Shown here: piece by piece, positions 1 through 8,917 of the stretch
Numbering within the stretch: position 1 is the first letter of the stretch
Layout of the letters: each line of letters opens with the position of its first letter
Assembly: GCF_006065315.1 (NCBI RefSeq)
Contig: NZ_CP040749.1
Span: forward strand, 372,001 to 436,000
From: Aureibaculum algae
Lineage (GTDB): Bacteria; Bacteroidota; Bacteroidia; Flavobacteriales; Flavobacteriaceae
Direction of reading: 5' to 3'
Length of the DNA stretch: 64,000 nucleotides
Made by a program: the position numbers and the translations under genes
Notes under the pieces: generated by a model
Told to the model about the DNA's origin: nothing
Databases searched by the model: none
Seen by the model: only the letters and a program-made list of their open reading frames with translations

Positions 1-15
1 CAAGATATTACCCCA

Positions 16-1581
16 ATGAGAACCCTAATAAATATATTTTTTATTGTAAGTACCCTTTTTTCTTTTGCACAAATTGAAAGAGCAGACTCTATTAAAGGTG
101 CAGAGTATAGTATTAAAAACCTTAAGGTTAATACCAAATATCAAGATTTTGGTTCCACTTTTATGGGTAAAGATAAAATCGTTTTTTCTTCAAGTAGAAA
201 AACAGCAGGGTTGTCAAACAGAAAATGGAAAGATAATGATCAACCTTTTTTAAATTTATATATCGGTGATCTAAATAATCAAGGAGAAATTACAAATGTA
301 AAACCATTTTCAAGTGATGTAAACTCAAAATATCACGATGCGTTTGTTGCTTTTACACCTGATTTGAAAGAAGTTTATTTTACCTCAAATAACTATATGG
401 GTGGTAAACTAAAATCTGATGGGCTTAAAATATTTAGAGCGGCTATAGGTGAAAAAGGACATTGGGAAGATTTTTCTTCACTACCTTTTAATGATGATGA
501 TTATGATACAGGGCACCCGATGATAAGTGCTGATGGTAAAAAGCTGTACTTTGTTTCTAATATGCCAGGAACAATGGGCGATACTGATATTTTTGTAGTA
601 GATTTAAACCAAGGACATTATGGAAAAATCATTAATTTAGGTAAAACAATTAATTCTAAATATAAAGAATACTCACCCTATATTGATGGTGATGTTATTT
701 ATTTCTCTTCTAATAGACCAGGAGGTAAAGGTGGTTTTGACATTTATATGACAAAATTAGACGGTTCAATCCCCGAACCTATAAATTTAGGAGAACCTAT
801 GAATAGTAAAGGAGACGATATCTCTTTTATTATAGATAGTGATAAACTGCAAGGGTATTTTTCATCCAATAGAAATGGGGGAATGGGTGACGATGATATT
901 TATTCATTTAAGCAAAAAACAACAATAGCTATTTGTGATCAGATTGCTACAGGTATTATTAAAGATAAAGTTACAGGAAATAGAGTGGGTAATGCTTTTG
1001 TTGCGTTAATTGACGAAGAGGGGAATCGCATTCGTAAAATTGAAACCGCTTTTGATGGTGCTTATTATTTTGGAGTTGATTGTGCTGAAAATTACACCAT
1101 AGAAGTTACAAAAAATGGATACTTTAGTAATACTATAAATTTAAGTACTTCTCATAAAAATGGTTATGATAACAATGAGGTTATCTTTATTGAAGAGAAA
1201 GAGTTTATGAACAGAAAAGATTATGAAATCTTAAATGTTCCAAATATTACGTTTACAATAAATACAGCAGAAATTACCGAAGCTTCAGAAAGAGCATTAG
1301 AAAAAGTAATGCGATTGATGAGTAAATATCCGAAAATGGTCATTGAATTTGGTGCACATACGGACTCAAGAGGTCCAGATGCTTATAATTTAAGCTTAAC
1401 TAAAAGTAGAGCTGCCGCTACAGTAGACAATCTTATTGAAAAAGGCTTAGACCCTCGTAGAATAACCGGCAAAGGGTATGGAGAAACAGAGTTACTTAAT
1501 AAATGTGCCAATGACGTAAAATGTACGGAACTGGAACATTTAGAAAATAAACGAACAGAATTTGTGGTGATAAGAAAATAA
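16..1581 (+). CDS. OmpA-family outer-membrane protein with PD40 repeats
   Basis: An envelope protein predicted to anchor an outer-membrane assembly to peptidoglycan. It has an N-terminal signal peptide of about 18 residues. Four or more PD40/WD40-like beta-propeller repeats follow (about residues 45-300), seen as repeats of YFSSNRPGG and DIY. Next comes a carboxypeptidase-regulatory-like domain (about 305-385). The OmpA peptidoglycan-binding domain is at about 405-521, with HTDSRG, NLSLTKSRA and GYGE. In Bacteroidota such proteins are typically paired with a PorP/SprF-type membrane protein upstream. The bases before the ATG contain a TGA overlapping it (ATGA), consistent with the end of a coupled upstream gene, but only 15 bases are visible. 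A link to type IX secretion is inferred from family context. Confidence 0.88.
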   Translation: MRTLINIFFIVSTLFSFAQIERADSIKGAEYSIKNLKVNTKYQDFGSTFMGKDKIVFSSSRKTAGLSNRKWKDNDQPFLNLYIGDLNNQGEITNVKPFSSDVNSKYHDAFVAFTPDLKEVYFTSNNYMGGKLKSDGLKIFRAAIGEKGHWEDFSSLPFNDDDYDTGHPMISADGKKLYFVSNMPGTMGDTDIFVVDLNQGHYGKIINLGKTINSKYKEYSPYIDGDVIYFSSNRPGGKGGFDIYMTKLDGSIPEPINLGEPMNSKGDDISFIIDSDKLQGYFSSNRNGGMGDDDIYSFKQKTTIAICDQIATGIIKDKVTGNRVGNAFVALIDEEGNRIRKIETAFDGAYYFGVDCAENYTIEVTKNGYFSNTINLSTSHKNGYDNNEVIFIEEKEFMNRKDYEILNVPNITFTINTAEITEASERALEKVMRLMSKYPKMVIEFGAHTDSRGPDAYNLSLTKSRAAATVDNLIEKGLDPRRITGKGYGETELLNKCANDVKCTELEHLENKRTEFVVIRK

Positions 1582-1611
1582 TAAAATCAAACGAATATAT
1601 AATTATAAAAG

Positions 1612-1646
1612 AGCATGTTAAGAAATTTTTAAGATGCTTTTTTTTT
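1612..1646 (+). terminator. Probable intrinsic terminator after the OmpA gene
   Basis: An AGCAT...ATGCT stem with inner TTAA/TTAA pairing is followed directly by a run of about nine T. It lies 30 bases after the stop codon and separates the gene from ileS. Confidence 0.6.
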
Positions 1647-1712
1647 GTGTCTATAAATCAATATTTTCAATAAAATACGTAATTTCGCGACTCGAAAGAA
1701 TTTTGTAAGAAA

Positions 1713-4700
1713 ATGAGTACGCCATTTAAAGAATATAAAGGTTTAGACCTATCGAAAGTAGCAGATGAAACCCAACAATTTTGGGAAGAAAACGATATAT
1801 TTCAAAAAAGTATTAGTTCGCGTGATGCGAATAAACCATTTGTGTTTTACGAAGGGCCACCATCTGCAAATGGTTTGCCAGGTATCCATCATGTTATGGC
1901 TCGTACTATTAAAGATTTGTTTTGTAGGTATAAAACCTTACAAGGCTATCAAGTAAAGCGTAAAGCAGGTTGGGATACCCATGGTTTGCCAATTGAACTA
2001 GGTGTAGAAAAAGAATTAGGTATTACCAAAGAGGATATTGGTAAAAAAATATCAGTGGAAGAATATAACGAAGCTTGTAAAAAAGCAGTAATGCGTTATA
2101 CCGATGTCTGGGAAGAGCTGACTAGAAAAATGGGGCATTGGGTAGATATGAACGACCCGTATGTAACTTATAAACCAAAATATATAGAATCTGTTTGGTG
2201 GTTACTAAAAGAGATTTACAATAAGGGTTTAATGTATAAAGGCTATACGATTCAACCCTATTCACCTAAAGCTGGAACAGGATTGAGCTCACACGAGTTA
2301 AATCAACCAGGTACATATCAAGATGTAACGGATACCACAGTAGTTGCACAGTTTAAAGTGATACCTGATACATTACCAGACCTTTTAAAAGGGTTTGATA
2401 ATTTATACATGATAGCTTGGACTACCACTCCATGGACTTTGCCGAGTAATACCGCATTAACTGTAGGTAATAAAATTGATTACGTGGTAGTTTCAACGTA
2501 TAATCAGTACACTTTTGAACCTATCAAAGTAATTCTTGCTAAAAAATTGGTGGGTGGACAGTTTGCAGGGAAGTTTGTAGAAGTAGAATCTGAAAATGAG
2601 TTGACGAATTATAAAGAAGGTGATAAAAAGATTCCTTACAAAATCATTGCCGAATGTAAAGGTGCTGATTTGATTGGTGTTAAGTACGAACAATTATTGC
2701 CTTATGCGTTACCTTATCAAAACCCAGAAAATGCATTTAGAGTTATTGCTGGTGATTTTGTAACCACTGAAGACGGTACCGGTATTGTACATACAGCTCC
2801 TACTTTTGGTGCAGATGATGCCATGGTTGCAAAACAAGCGGAACCAGAAATTCCACCAATGTTGGTGTTAGATGAAAATGGAAATCCCGTTCCGTTAGTA
2901 AATTTACAAGGTAAATTTAGACCAGAAATGGGTGAGTATGCCGGTAAATATGTAAAGAATGAATATTACGATGATGGTACAGCTCCTGAACGTTCTGTTG
3001 ATGTGGAATTAGCAATCAAGCTAAAAGAAGAAAACAAAGCTTTTAAGGTTGAAAAATACAAGCACAGTTATCCAAACTGTTGGCGTACTGATAAACCAAT
3101 ATTATATTATCCTTTAGATTCTTGGTTTGTAAAGGTATCTGATAAGAAGGATAGAATGTATGAATTGAATCAATCAATTAATTGGAAACCGAAATCAACT
3201 GGTGAAGGCCGTTTTGGAAATTGGTTGAAAAATGCTAATGATTGGAATTTATCTCGTTCAAGATTTTGGGGAATTCCACTTCCTATTTGGAGAACAGAAG
3301 ATGGTAAAGAAGAAATAATAATAGGTTCTGTAGAAGAGCTGAAAGCTGAAATGAAAAAAGCAGTTGAAGAAGGATTTATGGATGCTGATATTTTTGCCAA
3401 TTTTGAAGTTGGTAACATGGATGAAGAAAATTACGATCTATTAGATCTCCATAAAAATATAGTAGACAAAATTACATTGGTTTCGACAACAGGGAAACCA
3501 ATGGAACGTGAATCTGACTTAATTGATGTTTGGTTTGATTCAGGTTCTATGCCTTATGCACAATGGCATTATCCATTTGAGAACAAAGAATTAATTGACG
3601 AAAATAAATTTTATCCTGCAGATTTTATTGCAGAAGGTGTAGATCAAACCAGAGGATGGTTTTATACGTTACATGCTATTGGAACATTAGTGTTCGATTC
3701 AAATGCGTATAAAAATGTTGTGTCTAACGGATTGGTATTAGATAAAGAAGGTAAAAAAATGTCAAAGCGTTTAGGTAACGCTGTTGATCCTTTTGAGACC
3801 ATGAAGACACATGGTGCAGATGCCACACGTTGGTACATGATTTCAAATGCGAACCCTTGGGATAATTTAAAATTTGATATCGAGGGTATAGAAGAAGTAA
3901 GACGTAAATTTTTTGGAACGCTGTATAATACCTACTCTTTTTTTACTTTATATGCCAATATTGATAAATTTGCTTATACTGAAGACGATATAGATATCAA
4001 TAAGAGACCAGAAATTGACCGTTGGGTACTTTCTGAACTAAATACATTGATTAAGAATGTAGAAGAGTATTATAATGATTATGAACCTACCAAAGCAGCA
4101 AGAGCCATACAGAATTTTGTAACAGAAAATTTGAGCAACTGGTTTGTGCGTTTAAGTAGAAGACGTTTTTGGAAAGGAGATTATCAACAAGATAAGATAT
4201 CGGCATATCAAACATTGTATACATGTTTGTTAACCGTTGCAAAATTAAGTTCGCCAATTGCACCTTTTTATATGGATCAATTGTACAAAGACCTTACTAA
4301 TGTAACAAGTGGTAATGAACCAGAATCAATACATTTAGCAGAATTCCCTAAATATGATGCCTCTTTTATTGATTCAGCTTTAGAAAGAAAAATGCAAAAA
4401 GCACAAGCTATATCTTCGATGGTCTTATCATTACGTAAAAAGGAAATGATAAAAGTGCGTCAACCATTACAACGTATAATGATTCCCGTTTTAGGAGATC
4501 AAGATAGAGAAGATATTGAAGCCGTTGAAGAGTTGATAAAATCTGAAGTAAATGTAAAAGCTATTGAATTGATTGATGATGCTTCAGGAATTTTAGTAAA
4601 AAATATCAAACCGAATTTTAAGGTATTAGGTCCTAAATTTGGAAAAGATATGCGTTTTGTAGCGGCTGAAATTGGAAAATTAACACAAGATGATATTGCC

Positions 4701-5117
4701 ACTATCGAAAAAGAAGGCGAAATTTCTTTAGAAATAGGAGAAAAAACCTTATGTTTAACCATAGATGAAGTGGAAATATCATCACAAGACATAGAGGGAT
4801 GGCTAGTTATTAACCAAGGCAATTTAACTGTAGCTTTAGACGTTACTATTTCTGAAGAATTGCGTAAAGAAGGTATTGCCAGAGAGTTAGTTAATCGAAT
4901 TCAGAATTTAAGAAAAGAATCTGGATTGGAAGTAACTGATAAAATAAAATTAAAAATAGAAAAAGATGGTATAGTTGATGATGCCATTTTAGCAAATGCA
5001 ACCTATATTAAAAATGAAACATTAACGAACGAGTTACTTTTAGAAGATAAAGTAATTGATGGTATAGAAATTGTATTTGATAATGTAAATACAAAATTAT
5101 TAATTCAAAAAAATTAA
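1713..5117 (+). CDS. ileS: Isoleucyl-tRNA synthetase, IleRS2-like, with swapped HIGH motif
   Basis: Charges tRNA-Ile with isoleucine in the cytoplasm. It is a class I synthetase of 1134 residues, longer than the roughly 940 of E. coli IleRS and in the size range of the eukaryote-like IleRS2 type. The catalytic domain and KMSKR loop (residues 682-686) are clear. The editing domain contains GTGIVHTAP. An anticodon-binding region and long C-terminal extension follow. The class signature HxGH is replaced by G57-I-H-H60 (bases 1881-1892), read directly from GGT ATC CAT CAT. This swapped order is reported for an IleRS2 subset with extreme mupirocin resistance. A possible variant -7 box TAATTTCG lies at 1680-1687. 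The DksA-like gene follows after 5 bases and is probably co-transcribed. Confidence 0.97.
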   Translation: MSTPFKEYKGLDLSKVADETQQFWEENDIFQKSISSRDANKPFVFYEGPPSANGLPGIHHVMARTIKDLFCRYKTLQGYQVKRKAGWDTHGLPIELGVEKELGITKEDIGKKISVEEYNEACKKAVMRYTDVWEELTRKMGHWVDMNDPYVTYKPKYIESVWWLLKEIYNKGLMYKGYTIQPYSPKAGTGLSSHELNQPGTYQDVTDTTVVAQFKVIPDTLPDLLKGFDNLYMIAWTTTPWTLPSNTALTVGNKIDYVVVSTYNQYTFEPIKVILAKKLVGGQFAGKFVEVESENELTNYKEGDKKIPYKIIAECKGADLIGVKYEQLLPYALPYQNPENAFRVIAGDFVTTEDGTGIVHTAPTFGADDAMVAKQAEPEIPPMLVLDENGNPVPLVNLQGKFRPEMGEYAGKYVKNEYYDDGTAPERSVDVELAIKLKEENKAFKVEKYKHSYPNCWRTDKPILYYPLDSWFVKVSDKKDRMYELNQSINWKPKSTGEGRFGNWLKNANDWNLSRSRFWGIPLPIWRTEDGKEEIIIGSVEELKAEMKKAVEEGFMDADIFANFEVGNMDEENYDLLDLHKNIVDKITLVSTTGKPMERESDLIDVWFDSGSMPYAQWHYPFENKELIDENKFYPADFIAEGVDQTRGWFYTLHAIGTLVFDSNAYKNVVSNGLVLDKEGKKMSKRLGNAVDPFETMKTHGADATRWYMISNANPWDNLKFDIEGIEEVRRKFFGTLYNTYSFFTLYANIDKFAYTEDDIDINKRPEIDRWVLSELNTLIKNVEEYYNDYEPTKAARAIQNFVTENLSNWFVRLSRRRFWKGDYQQDKISAYQTLYTCLLTVAKLSSPIAPFYMDQLYKDLTNVTSGNEPESIHLAEFPKYDASFIDSALERKMQKAQAISSMVLSLRKKEMIKVRQPLQRIMIPVLGDQDREDIEAVEELIKSEVNVKAIELIDDASGILVKNIKPNFKVLGPKFGKDMRFVAAEIGKLTQDDIATIEKEGEISLEIGEKTLCLTIDEVEISSQDIEGWLVINQGNLTVALDVTISEELRKEGIARELVNRIQNLRKESGLEVTDKIKLKIEKDGIVDDAILANATYIKNETLTNELLLEDKVIDGIEIVFDNVNTKLLIQKN

Positions 5118-5122
5118 TCAAT

Positions 5123-5503
5123 ATGAATGAGAATAAAGAAAGATATTCAGATGCTGATTTGAATGAATTTAAAGAAATCATCTTGAAAAAGATTGAAAAT
5201 GCAAAAGAAGATTTAGCATTAATTAATAGTGCCTATAAAAACGACAGTAATAATGGCACTGATGATACTTCGCCAACGTTCAAAGCGTTTGAAGAAGGAT
5301 CAGAGACTATGTCAAAAGAATCTAATGTACAATTGGCAATTCGTCAAGAAAAGTTTATCAGAGACTTGAAGAACGCCTTGTTGCGAATAGAAAACAAGAC
5401 TTACGGTATCTGTCGTGTAACAGGAAAACTAATTCAAAAAGGACGTTTGAAATTAGTACCACATGCTACACTTAGCATAGAAGCAAAAAACATGCAATCA
5501 TAA
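5123..5503 (+). CDS. TraR/DksA-family protein with degenerate zinc finger
   Basis: A 126-residue relative of DksA, the protein that binds the RNA polymerase secondary channel. It has an N-terminal helical coiled-coil part (about 10-95) with acidic residues at the turn (NGTDDTSP, 44-51). The C-terminal region is shaped like the DksA zinc finger: GICRVTGKLI, then RLKLVPHATLSIEAK. Only C97 remains of the usual four cysteines; T100, S118 and A121 occupy the other positions by hand alignment. Zinc binding is therefore unlikely unless other ligands are used. It begins 5 bases after ileS and ends at a strong terminator. Family assignment is firm; transcriptional function is inferred. Confidence 0.88.
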   Translation: MNENKERYSDADLNEFKEIILKKIENAKEDLALINSAYKNDSNNGTDDTSPTFKAFEEGSETMSKESNVQLAIRQEKFIRDLKNALLRIENKTYGICRVTGKLIQKGRLKLVPHATLSIEAKNMQS

Positions 5504-5508
5504 CTAAG

Positions 5509-5532
5509 GGCTTCCAATCGGAAGCCTTTTTT
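5509..5532 (+). terminator. Intrinsic terminator of ileS/dksA-like operon
   Basis: Perfect 7-bp stem GGCTTCC/GGAAGCC with loop AATC, followed by six T, 5 bases after the stop codon. Confidence 0.92.
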
Positions 5533-5634
5533 ATTACTATACATATAGGTTGCCATTTATTGTGGTCAAGTTTAGAATAAACTCTTGGTACTCGCAATTA
5601 AAAAGCTTAAATACAAGGATAGATTTAACAAAAA

Positions 5635-6303
5635 TTGAAAATACTATTTTACATATCTGTTTTGTTAATTTCTTCATCTATTAGTGCTCAAAAAAAGGTG
5701 CTAAAGGAAGTTGACTTTAATAATCAAAATATTGAAGTGCAATTTGAGGATATTGATTTATTAGAGATTGTTGAAGCAGAGGAACAAAAAATAAGTATTT
5801 CAATGGTCGATTATGTTGAAAATCCTACACAATTAGAAATTGAAAATGTTGGAAATAATATTAGAATTATTTCTAAAAGTATAATTCCTTTTGAACCAAA
5901 TTCAAAAACTGAAAAATTTTGTTACCTGCAACCATTATTTTCTTCTTATAAACTTTCGCTACCCAAAGGGTGTGATGTTGAAATTAGTTATAAAAATGGG
6001 AATATTGAAGTGGTAAGTTTTAATGGTAGTATGAATCTCAGATTGCATACTGGCGATGTGAAAATTGATGATTTCAAGGGAAGTATAACTTCCGAATTAC
6101 TATCTGGAAATATCAATGCAACAATTAGAGACACCGAGGTGAATATTATATCTAATCATGGAGAAATTACAACTACTTTTCCTTCAGACCAATGGCAAAA
6201 GACAGACAATTCTTTAAAAGGGATTTTAGGAATTAATAATAATTTGTTAAAGGTACAATCTATCAATGCAAATATTACCCTTAAGACTATTGAAACTCAA
6301 TAA
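5635..6303 (+). CDS. Secreted DUF4097-like beta-strand repeat protein
   Basis: A 222-residue protein with a signal peptide (about 18 residues, ending SISAQ). The rest alternates short beta strands with glycine and asparagine turns, as in NGNIEVVSFNGSMNLRLHTG and GDVKIDDFKGSITSELLSGN. This resembles the DUF4097 or GIN-domain putative adhesin folds. The only plausible start giving the signal peptide is TTG at 5635. It lies between the DksA-like gene and lspA, after a terminator, and the lspA promoter overlaps its 3' end. The function is unknown; localisation outside the inner membrane is predicted from the signal peptide. Confidence 0.7.
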   Translation: MKILFYISVLLISSSISAQKKVLKEVDFNNQNIEVQFEDIDLLEIVEAEEQKISISMVDYVENPTQLEIENVGNNIRIISKSIIPFEPNSKTEKFCYLQPLFSSYKLSLPKGCDVEISYKNGNIEVVSFNGSMNLRLHTGDVKIDDFKGSITSELLSGNINATIRDTEVNIISNHGEITTTFPSDQWQKTDNSLKGILGINNNLLKVQSINANITLKTIETQ

Positions 6304-6317
6304 TATTCTTATTTTTG
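6290..6317 (+). promoter_or_regulatory. Bacteroidota-type promoter for lspA
   Basis: TTG at 6290-6292, a 17-base spacer, then TATTTTTG at 6310-6317, an exact TAnnTTTG match. The -33 part lies inside the end of the upstream gene. The lspA ATG is 28 bases past the box. Confidence 0.6.
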
Positions 6318-6345
6318 CTAAACTTTTTAGAAAAAGACTTCGTTG

Positions 6346-7077
6346 ATGAAAAAAGCCGTTATTATAATTGTAATCATTCTATTGATAGATCAATGGAGTA
6401 AAATCTATATCAAAACACATTTTGTTTTGGGAGATGATTTTAAAGTGTTGGGTTTAGATTGGTTTAGAATTCACTTTATTGAGAATTACGGCATGGCTTG
6501 GGGAACAGAATTTGGAGGTTCTAATGGTAAGTTGTTTTTAACCTTTTTCCGTTTAATAGCTATTGTAGGTATTGGCTACTGGTTATATTCAGCTGTAAAA
6601 TCAAATGGTCATAAAATATTAATTGTTGCCATAGCGTTTATTTTTGCAGGAGCATTAGGTAATATTATTGACTCTGTGTTTTATGGCGTTTTATTTGGTG
6701 ACAGTCATGGAACATTAGCAACATTTTTACCTGAAGAAGGTGGTTATGGTACTTTATTTCATGGTAAAGTTGTCGATTTATTTTATTTTCCAATCGTAGA
6801 AAATGCTCAATTACCTTCTTGGATTCCTGAGATTAATTTTAATTGGCCCGATTGGATACCTGGTATTGGAGGTAATAACTTTTCTTTATTTGTAGATAGA
6901 AATTTTACCTTTTTTCAGTATATTTTTAACGTCGCTGATGCATCAATTACGGCAGGAGTCGGGTTACTACTAATTTTCAATAAAAAGGTTTTTCCTAAAA
7001 AGGAGAAAGTTGAAGAACCTAAAAATTTTATTGAACCACCTGTTGTGGTAACACATTATGAAAAGCCAAAATCATAA
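6346..7077 (+). CDS. lspA: Lipoprotein signal peptidase II with enlarged periplasmic loop
   Basis: Inner-membrane aspartic protease that cleaves prolipoprotein signal peptides after lipidation. Four membrane segments are visible. Conserved motifs are IDQWSK near residue 14, ENYGMAW (46-52), GALGNIID with catalytic D109, and FNVADAS with catalytic D198. The protein is 243 residues against about 165 in most bacteria. The extra residues, about 115-185, lie between the two catalytic aspartates and are rich in W, P and G. ATG at 6346 is preferred over TTG at 6343. The next gene is uvrC. Many lipoproteins in this window, such as the DUF3179 protein and the RND adaptor, would be its substrates. Confidence 0.93.
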   Translation: MKKAVIIIVIILLIDQWSKIYIKTHFVLGDDFKVLGLDWFRIHFIENYGMAWGTEFGGSNGKLFLTFFRLIAIVGIGYWLYSAVKSNGHKILIVAIAFIFAGALGNIIDSVFYGVLFGDSHGTLATFLPEEGGYGTLFHGKVVDLFYFPIVENAQLPSWIPEINFNWPDWIPGIGGNNFSLFVDRNFTFFQYIFNVADASITAGVGLLLIFNKKVFPKKEKVEEPKNFIEPPVVVTHYEKPKS

Positions 7078-7111
7078 TTTTAAAATGGAGTTAATTTCTT
7101 AACTTCGTTGC

Positions 7112-8917
7112 ATGCAAAACACCGATTTAGAACTTCAAGTAAAAACCTTACCCAATACGCCCGGTGTTTATCAATATTTTGATAAGGATGATGCAATTTT
7201 ATATGTAGGTAAAGCTAAAAATTTAAAAAAGCGTGTAAGTTCTTACTTTACAAAAAATCATGACTACGGTAAGACTAAAGTCTTAGTAAAAAAAATTGCT
7301 TCCATAAAACATATTGTCGTTTCTACGGAAATGGATGCCTTATTGTTGGAAAATAATCTTATTAAAAAATACAAACCACGTTATAATATTTTATTAAAAG
7401 ACGATAAAACATATCCATGGATATGTATTAAAAAAGAGCCGTTTCCTAGAGTGTTTTTAACTAGAAGTGTCGTTAAAGATGGGTCTGAATATTTTGGCCC
7501 CTATACCTCGGTCAGAACAGCAAAAGCTTTACTATCTCTAATAAAAGAACTCTATCAATTACGTACATGTGCTTATGACTTATCGCAAAAAAATATAGCT
7601 ACAGGTAAATATAAGGTTTGTTTAGAATACCATATAAAAAATTGTAAAGGCCCATGTGAAGGCTTACAGTTGGAAGCGGAATATTTAGAAAATATTAATG
7701 CAATTAGAAATATTATTAAAGGTAATTTTAAATCTTCATTAGAACATTTTAAAGATGTTATGTTGAAGTTTGCTGAAAATCATGAATTTGAAGAAGCTCA
7801 TAGCATAAAAGAAAAAATAGATTTATTGGCTAATTATCAGGCAAAATCAACAGTTGTAAATCCGTCAATTTCGAATGTGGACATATTTTCAATTATTTCG
7901 GATGAGAGTTTTGCTTATGTCAATTTTTTTAAAATAATGAATGGTGCTATTATTCAATCACATACTTCAGAAATTAAAAAGAAATTAGATGAAACTGATA
8001 AACACTTACTTGAATTATCTATTATAGAAATTAGACATCGGTTTAATTCGCAATCAAAGGAAATTTATGTACCTTTTAAAGTTAATGTTGGTGATGAAAT
8101 AAAGGTTACGGTTCCAAAACAGGGTGACAAAAAGCAAATAGTTGATCTATCTTTGCGTAATGCTAAATATTTTAGGCAAGAGCGTTTTAAACAAATTAAA
8201 ATAGTTGACCCAGATAGACATACCAACAGAATTATGGCTCAAATGCAAAAGGATTTACGGTTGCCAAAAGAGCCTCGTAATGTGGAGTGTTTTGATAATT
8301 CGAATATACAAGGAACACACCCTGTAGCTTCTTGTGTTGTTTTTAAAAATGGTAAACCAAGTAAAAGCGATTATAGAAAGTATAATATAAAAACGGTTGA
8401 AGGTCCAGATGATTTTGGTTCTATGGAAGAGGTTGTACATAGAAGATACAAACGTTTGTTAGATGAAGGACAAGAGTTACCGCAATTAATTGTTATTGAT
8501 GGAGGAAAAGGGCAGTTATCATCGGCATTAAAGAGTCTTGATGTGTTAGGTTTACGGAAAAAAATAGCAATTATTGGTATTGCAAAACGCTTGGAAGAGA
8601 TTTTTTACCCCGACGATCCAATTCCATTGTATCTAGATAAAAAATCGGAAACGTTAAAAATAATACAGCAATTGCGAAATGAAGCTCACAGGTTTGCAAT
8701 AACATTTCATAGAAATAAGCGAAGTAAAAGTGCTATTCAAACCGAGTTGGAGCAGATTCCGGGTATTGGTAAACAAACTGTAGAAAGTTTATTAAAACAG
8801 TTTAAATCAGCCAAAAGGGTTTCTGAAGCATCCTTCAAGGCGATTGAAGAAGTATTAGGTACTTCTAGAGCAACTAAAGTGTATAATTATTATCATTTAA
8901 AGAAAAAGGACTCTTAA
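7112..8917 (+). CDS. uvrC: Excinuclease ABC subunit C
   Basis: The nuclease that makes both incisions in nucleotide excision repair, recruited by UvrB. The GIY-YIG nuclease domain is at about 10-95 (PGVYQYF, LYVGKAKNL). Four cysteines, C153, C170, C178 and C182, have the spacing described for the UvrC iron-sulfur cluster. The UVR motif that contacts UvrB is at about 197-235. The RNase H-like second nuclease is at about 340-530 (ECFDNSNIQG, VIDGGKGQL). Helix-hairpin-helix motifs end the protein (IPGIGKQTVESLL). A variant -7 box TAACTTCG (7100-7107) lies 4 bases before the ATG. The stop overlaps the next ATG by one base (TAATG), implying translational coupling with the patatin gene. Confidence 0.97.
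   Translation: MQNTDLELQVKTLPNTPGVYQYFDKDDAILYVGKAKNLKKRVSSYFTKNHDYGKTKVLVKKIASIKHIVVSTEMDALLLENNLIKKYKPRYNILLKDDKTYPWICIKKEPFPRVFLTRSVVKDGSEYFGPYTSVRTAKALLSLIKELYQLRTCAYDLSQKNIATGKYKVCLEYHIKNCKGPCEGLQLEAEYLENINAIRNIIKGNFKSSLEHFKDVMLKFAENHEFEEAHSIKEKIDLLANYQAKSTVVNPSISNVDIFSIISDESFAYVNFFKIMNGAIIQSHTSEIKKKLDETDKHLLELSIIEIRHRFNSQSKEIYVPFKVNVGDEIKVTVPKQGDKKQIVDLSLRNAKYFRQERFKQIKIVDPDRHTNRIMAQMQKDLRLPKEPRNVECFDNSNIQGTHPVASCVVFKNGKPSKSDYRKYNIKTVEGPDDFGSMEEVVHRRYKRLLDEGQELPQLIVIDGGKGQLSSALKSLDVLGLRKKIAIIGIAKRLEEIFYPDDPIPLYLDKKSETLKIIQQLRNEAHRFAITFHRNKRSKSAIQTELEQIPGIGKQTVESLLKQFKSAKRVSEASFKAIEEVLGTSRATKVYNYYHLKKKDS

Noticed and set aside
1..19. End of an upstream PorP/SprF-type gene
   Set aside because: A TGA overlaps the OmpA ATG in the expected way, but five codons are too few to assign a family.
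4499..4822. 107-residue minus-strand ORF inside ileS
   Set aside because: It lies opposite the IleRS anticodon-binding region and shows no domain; a shadow of the real gene.
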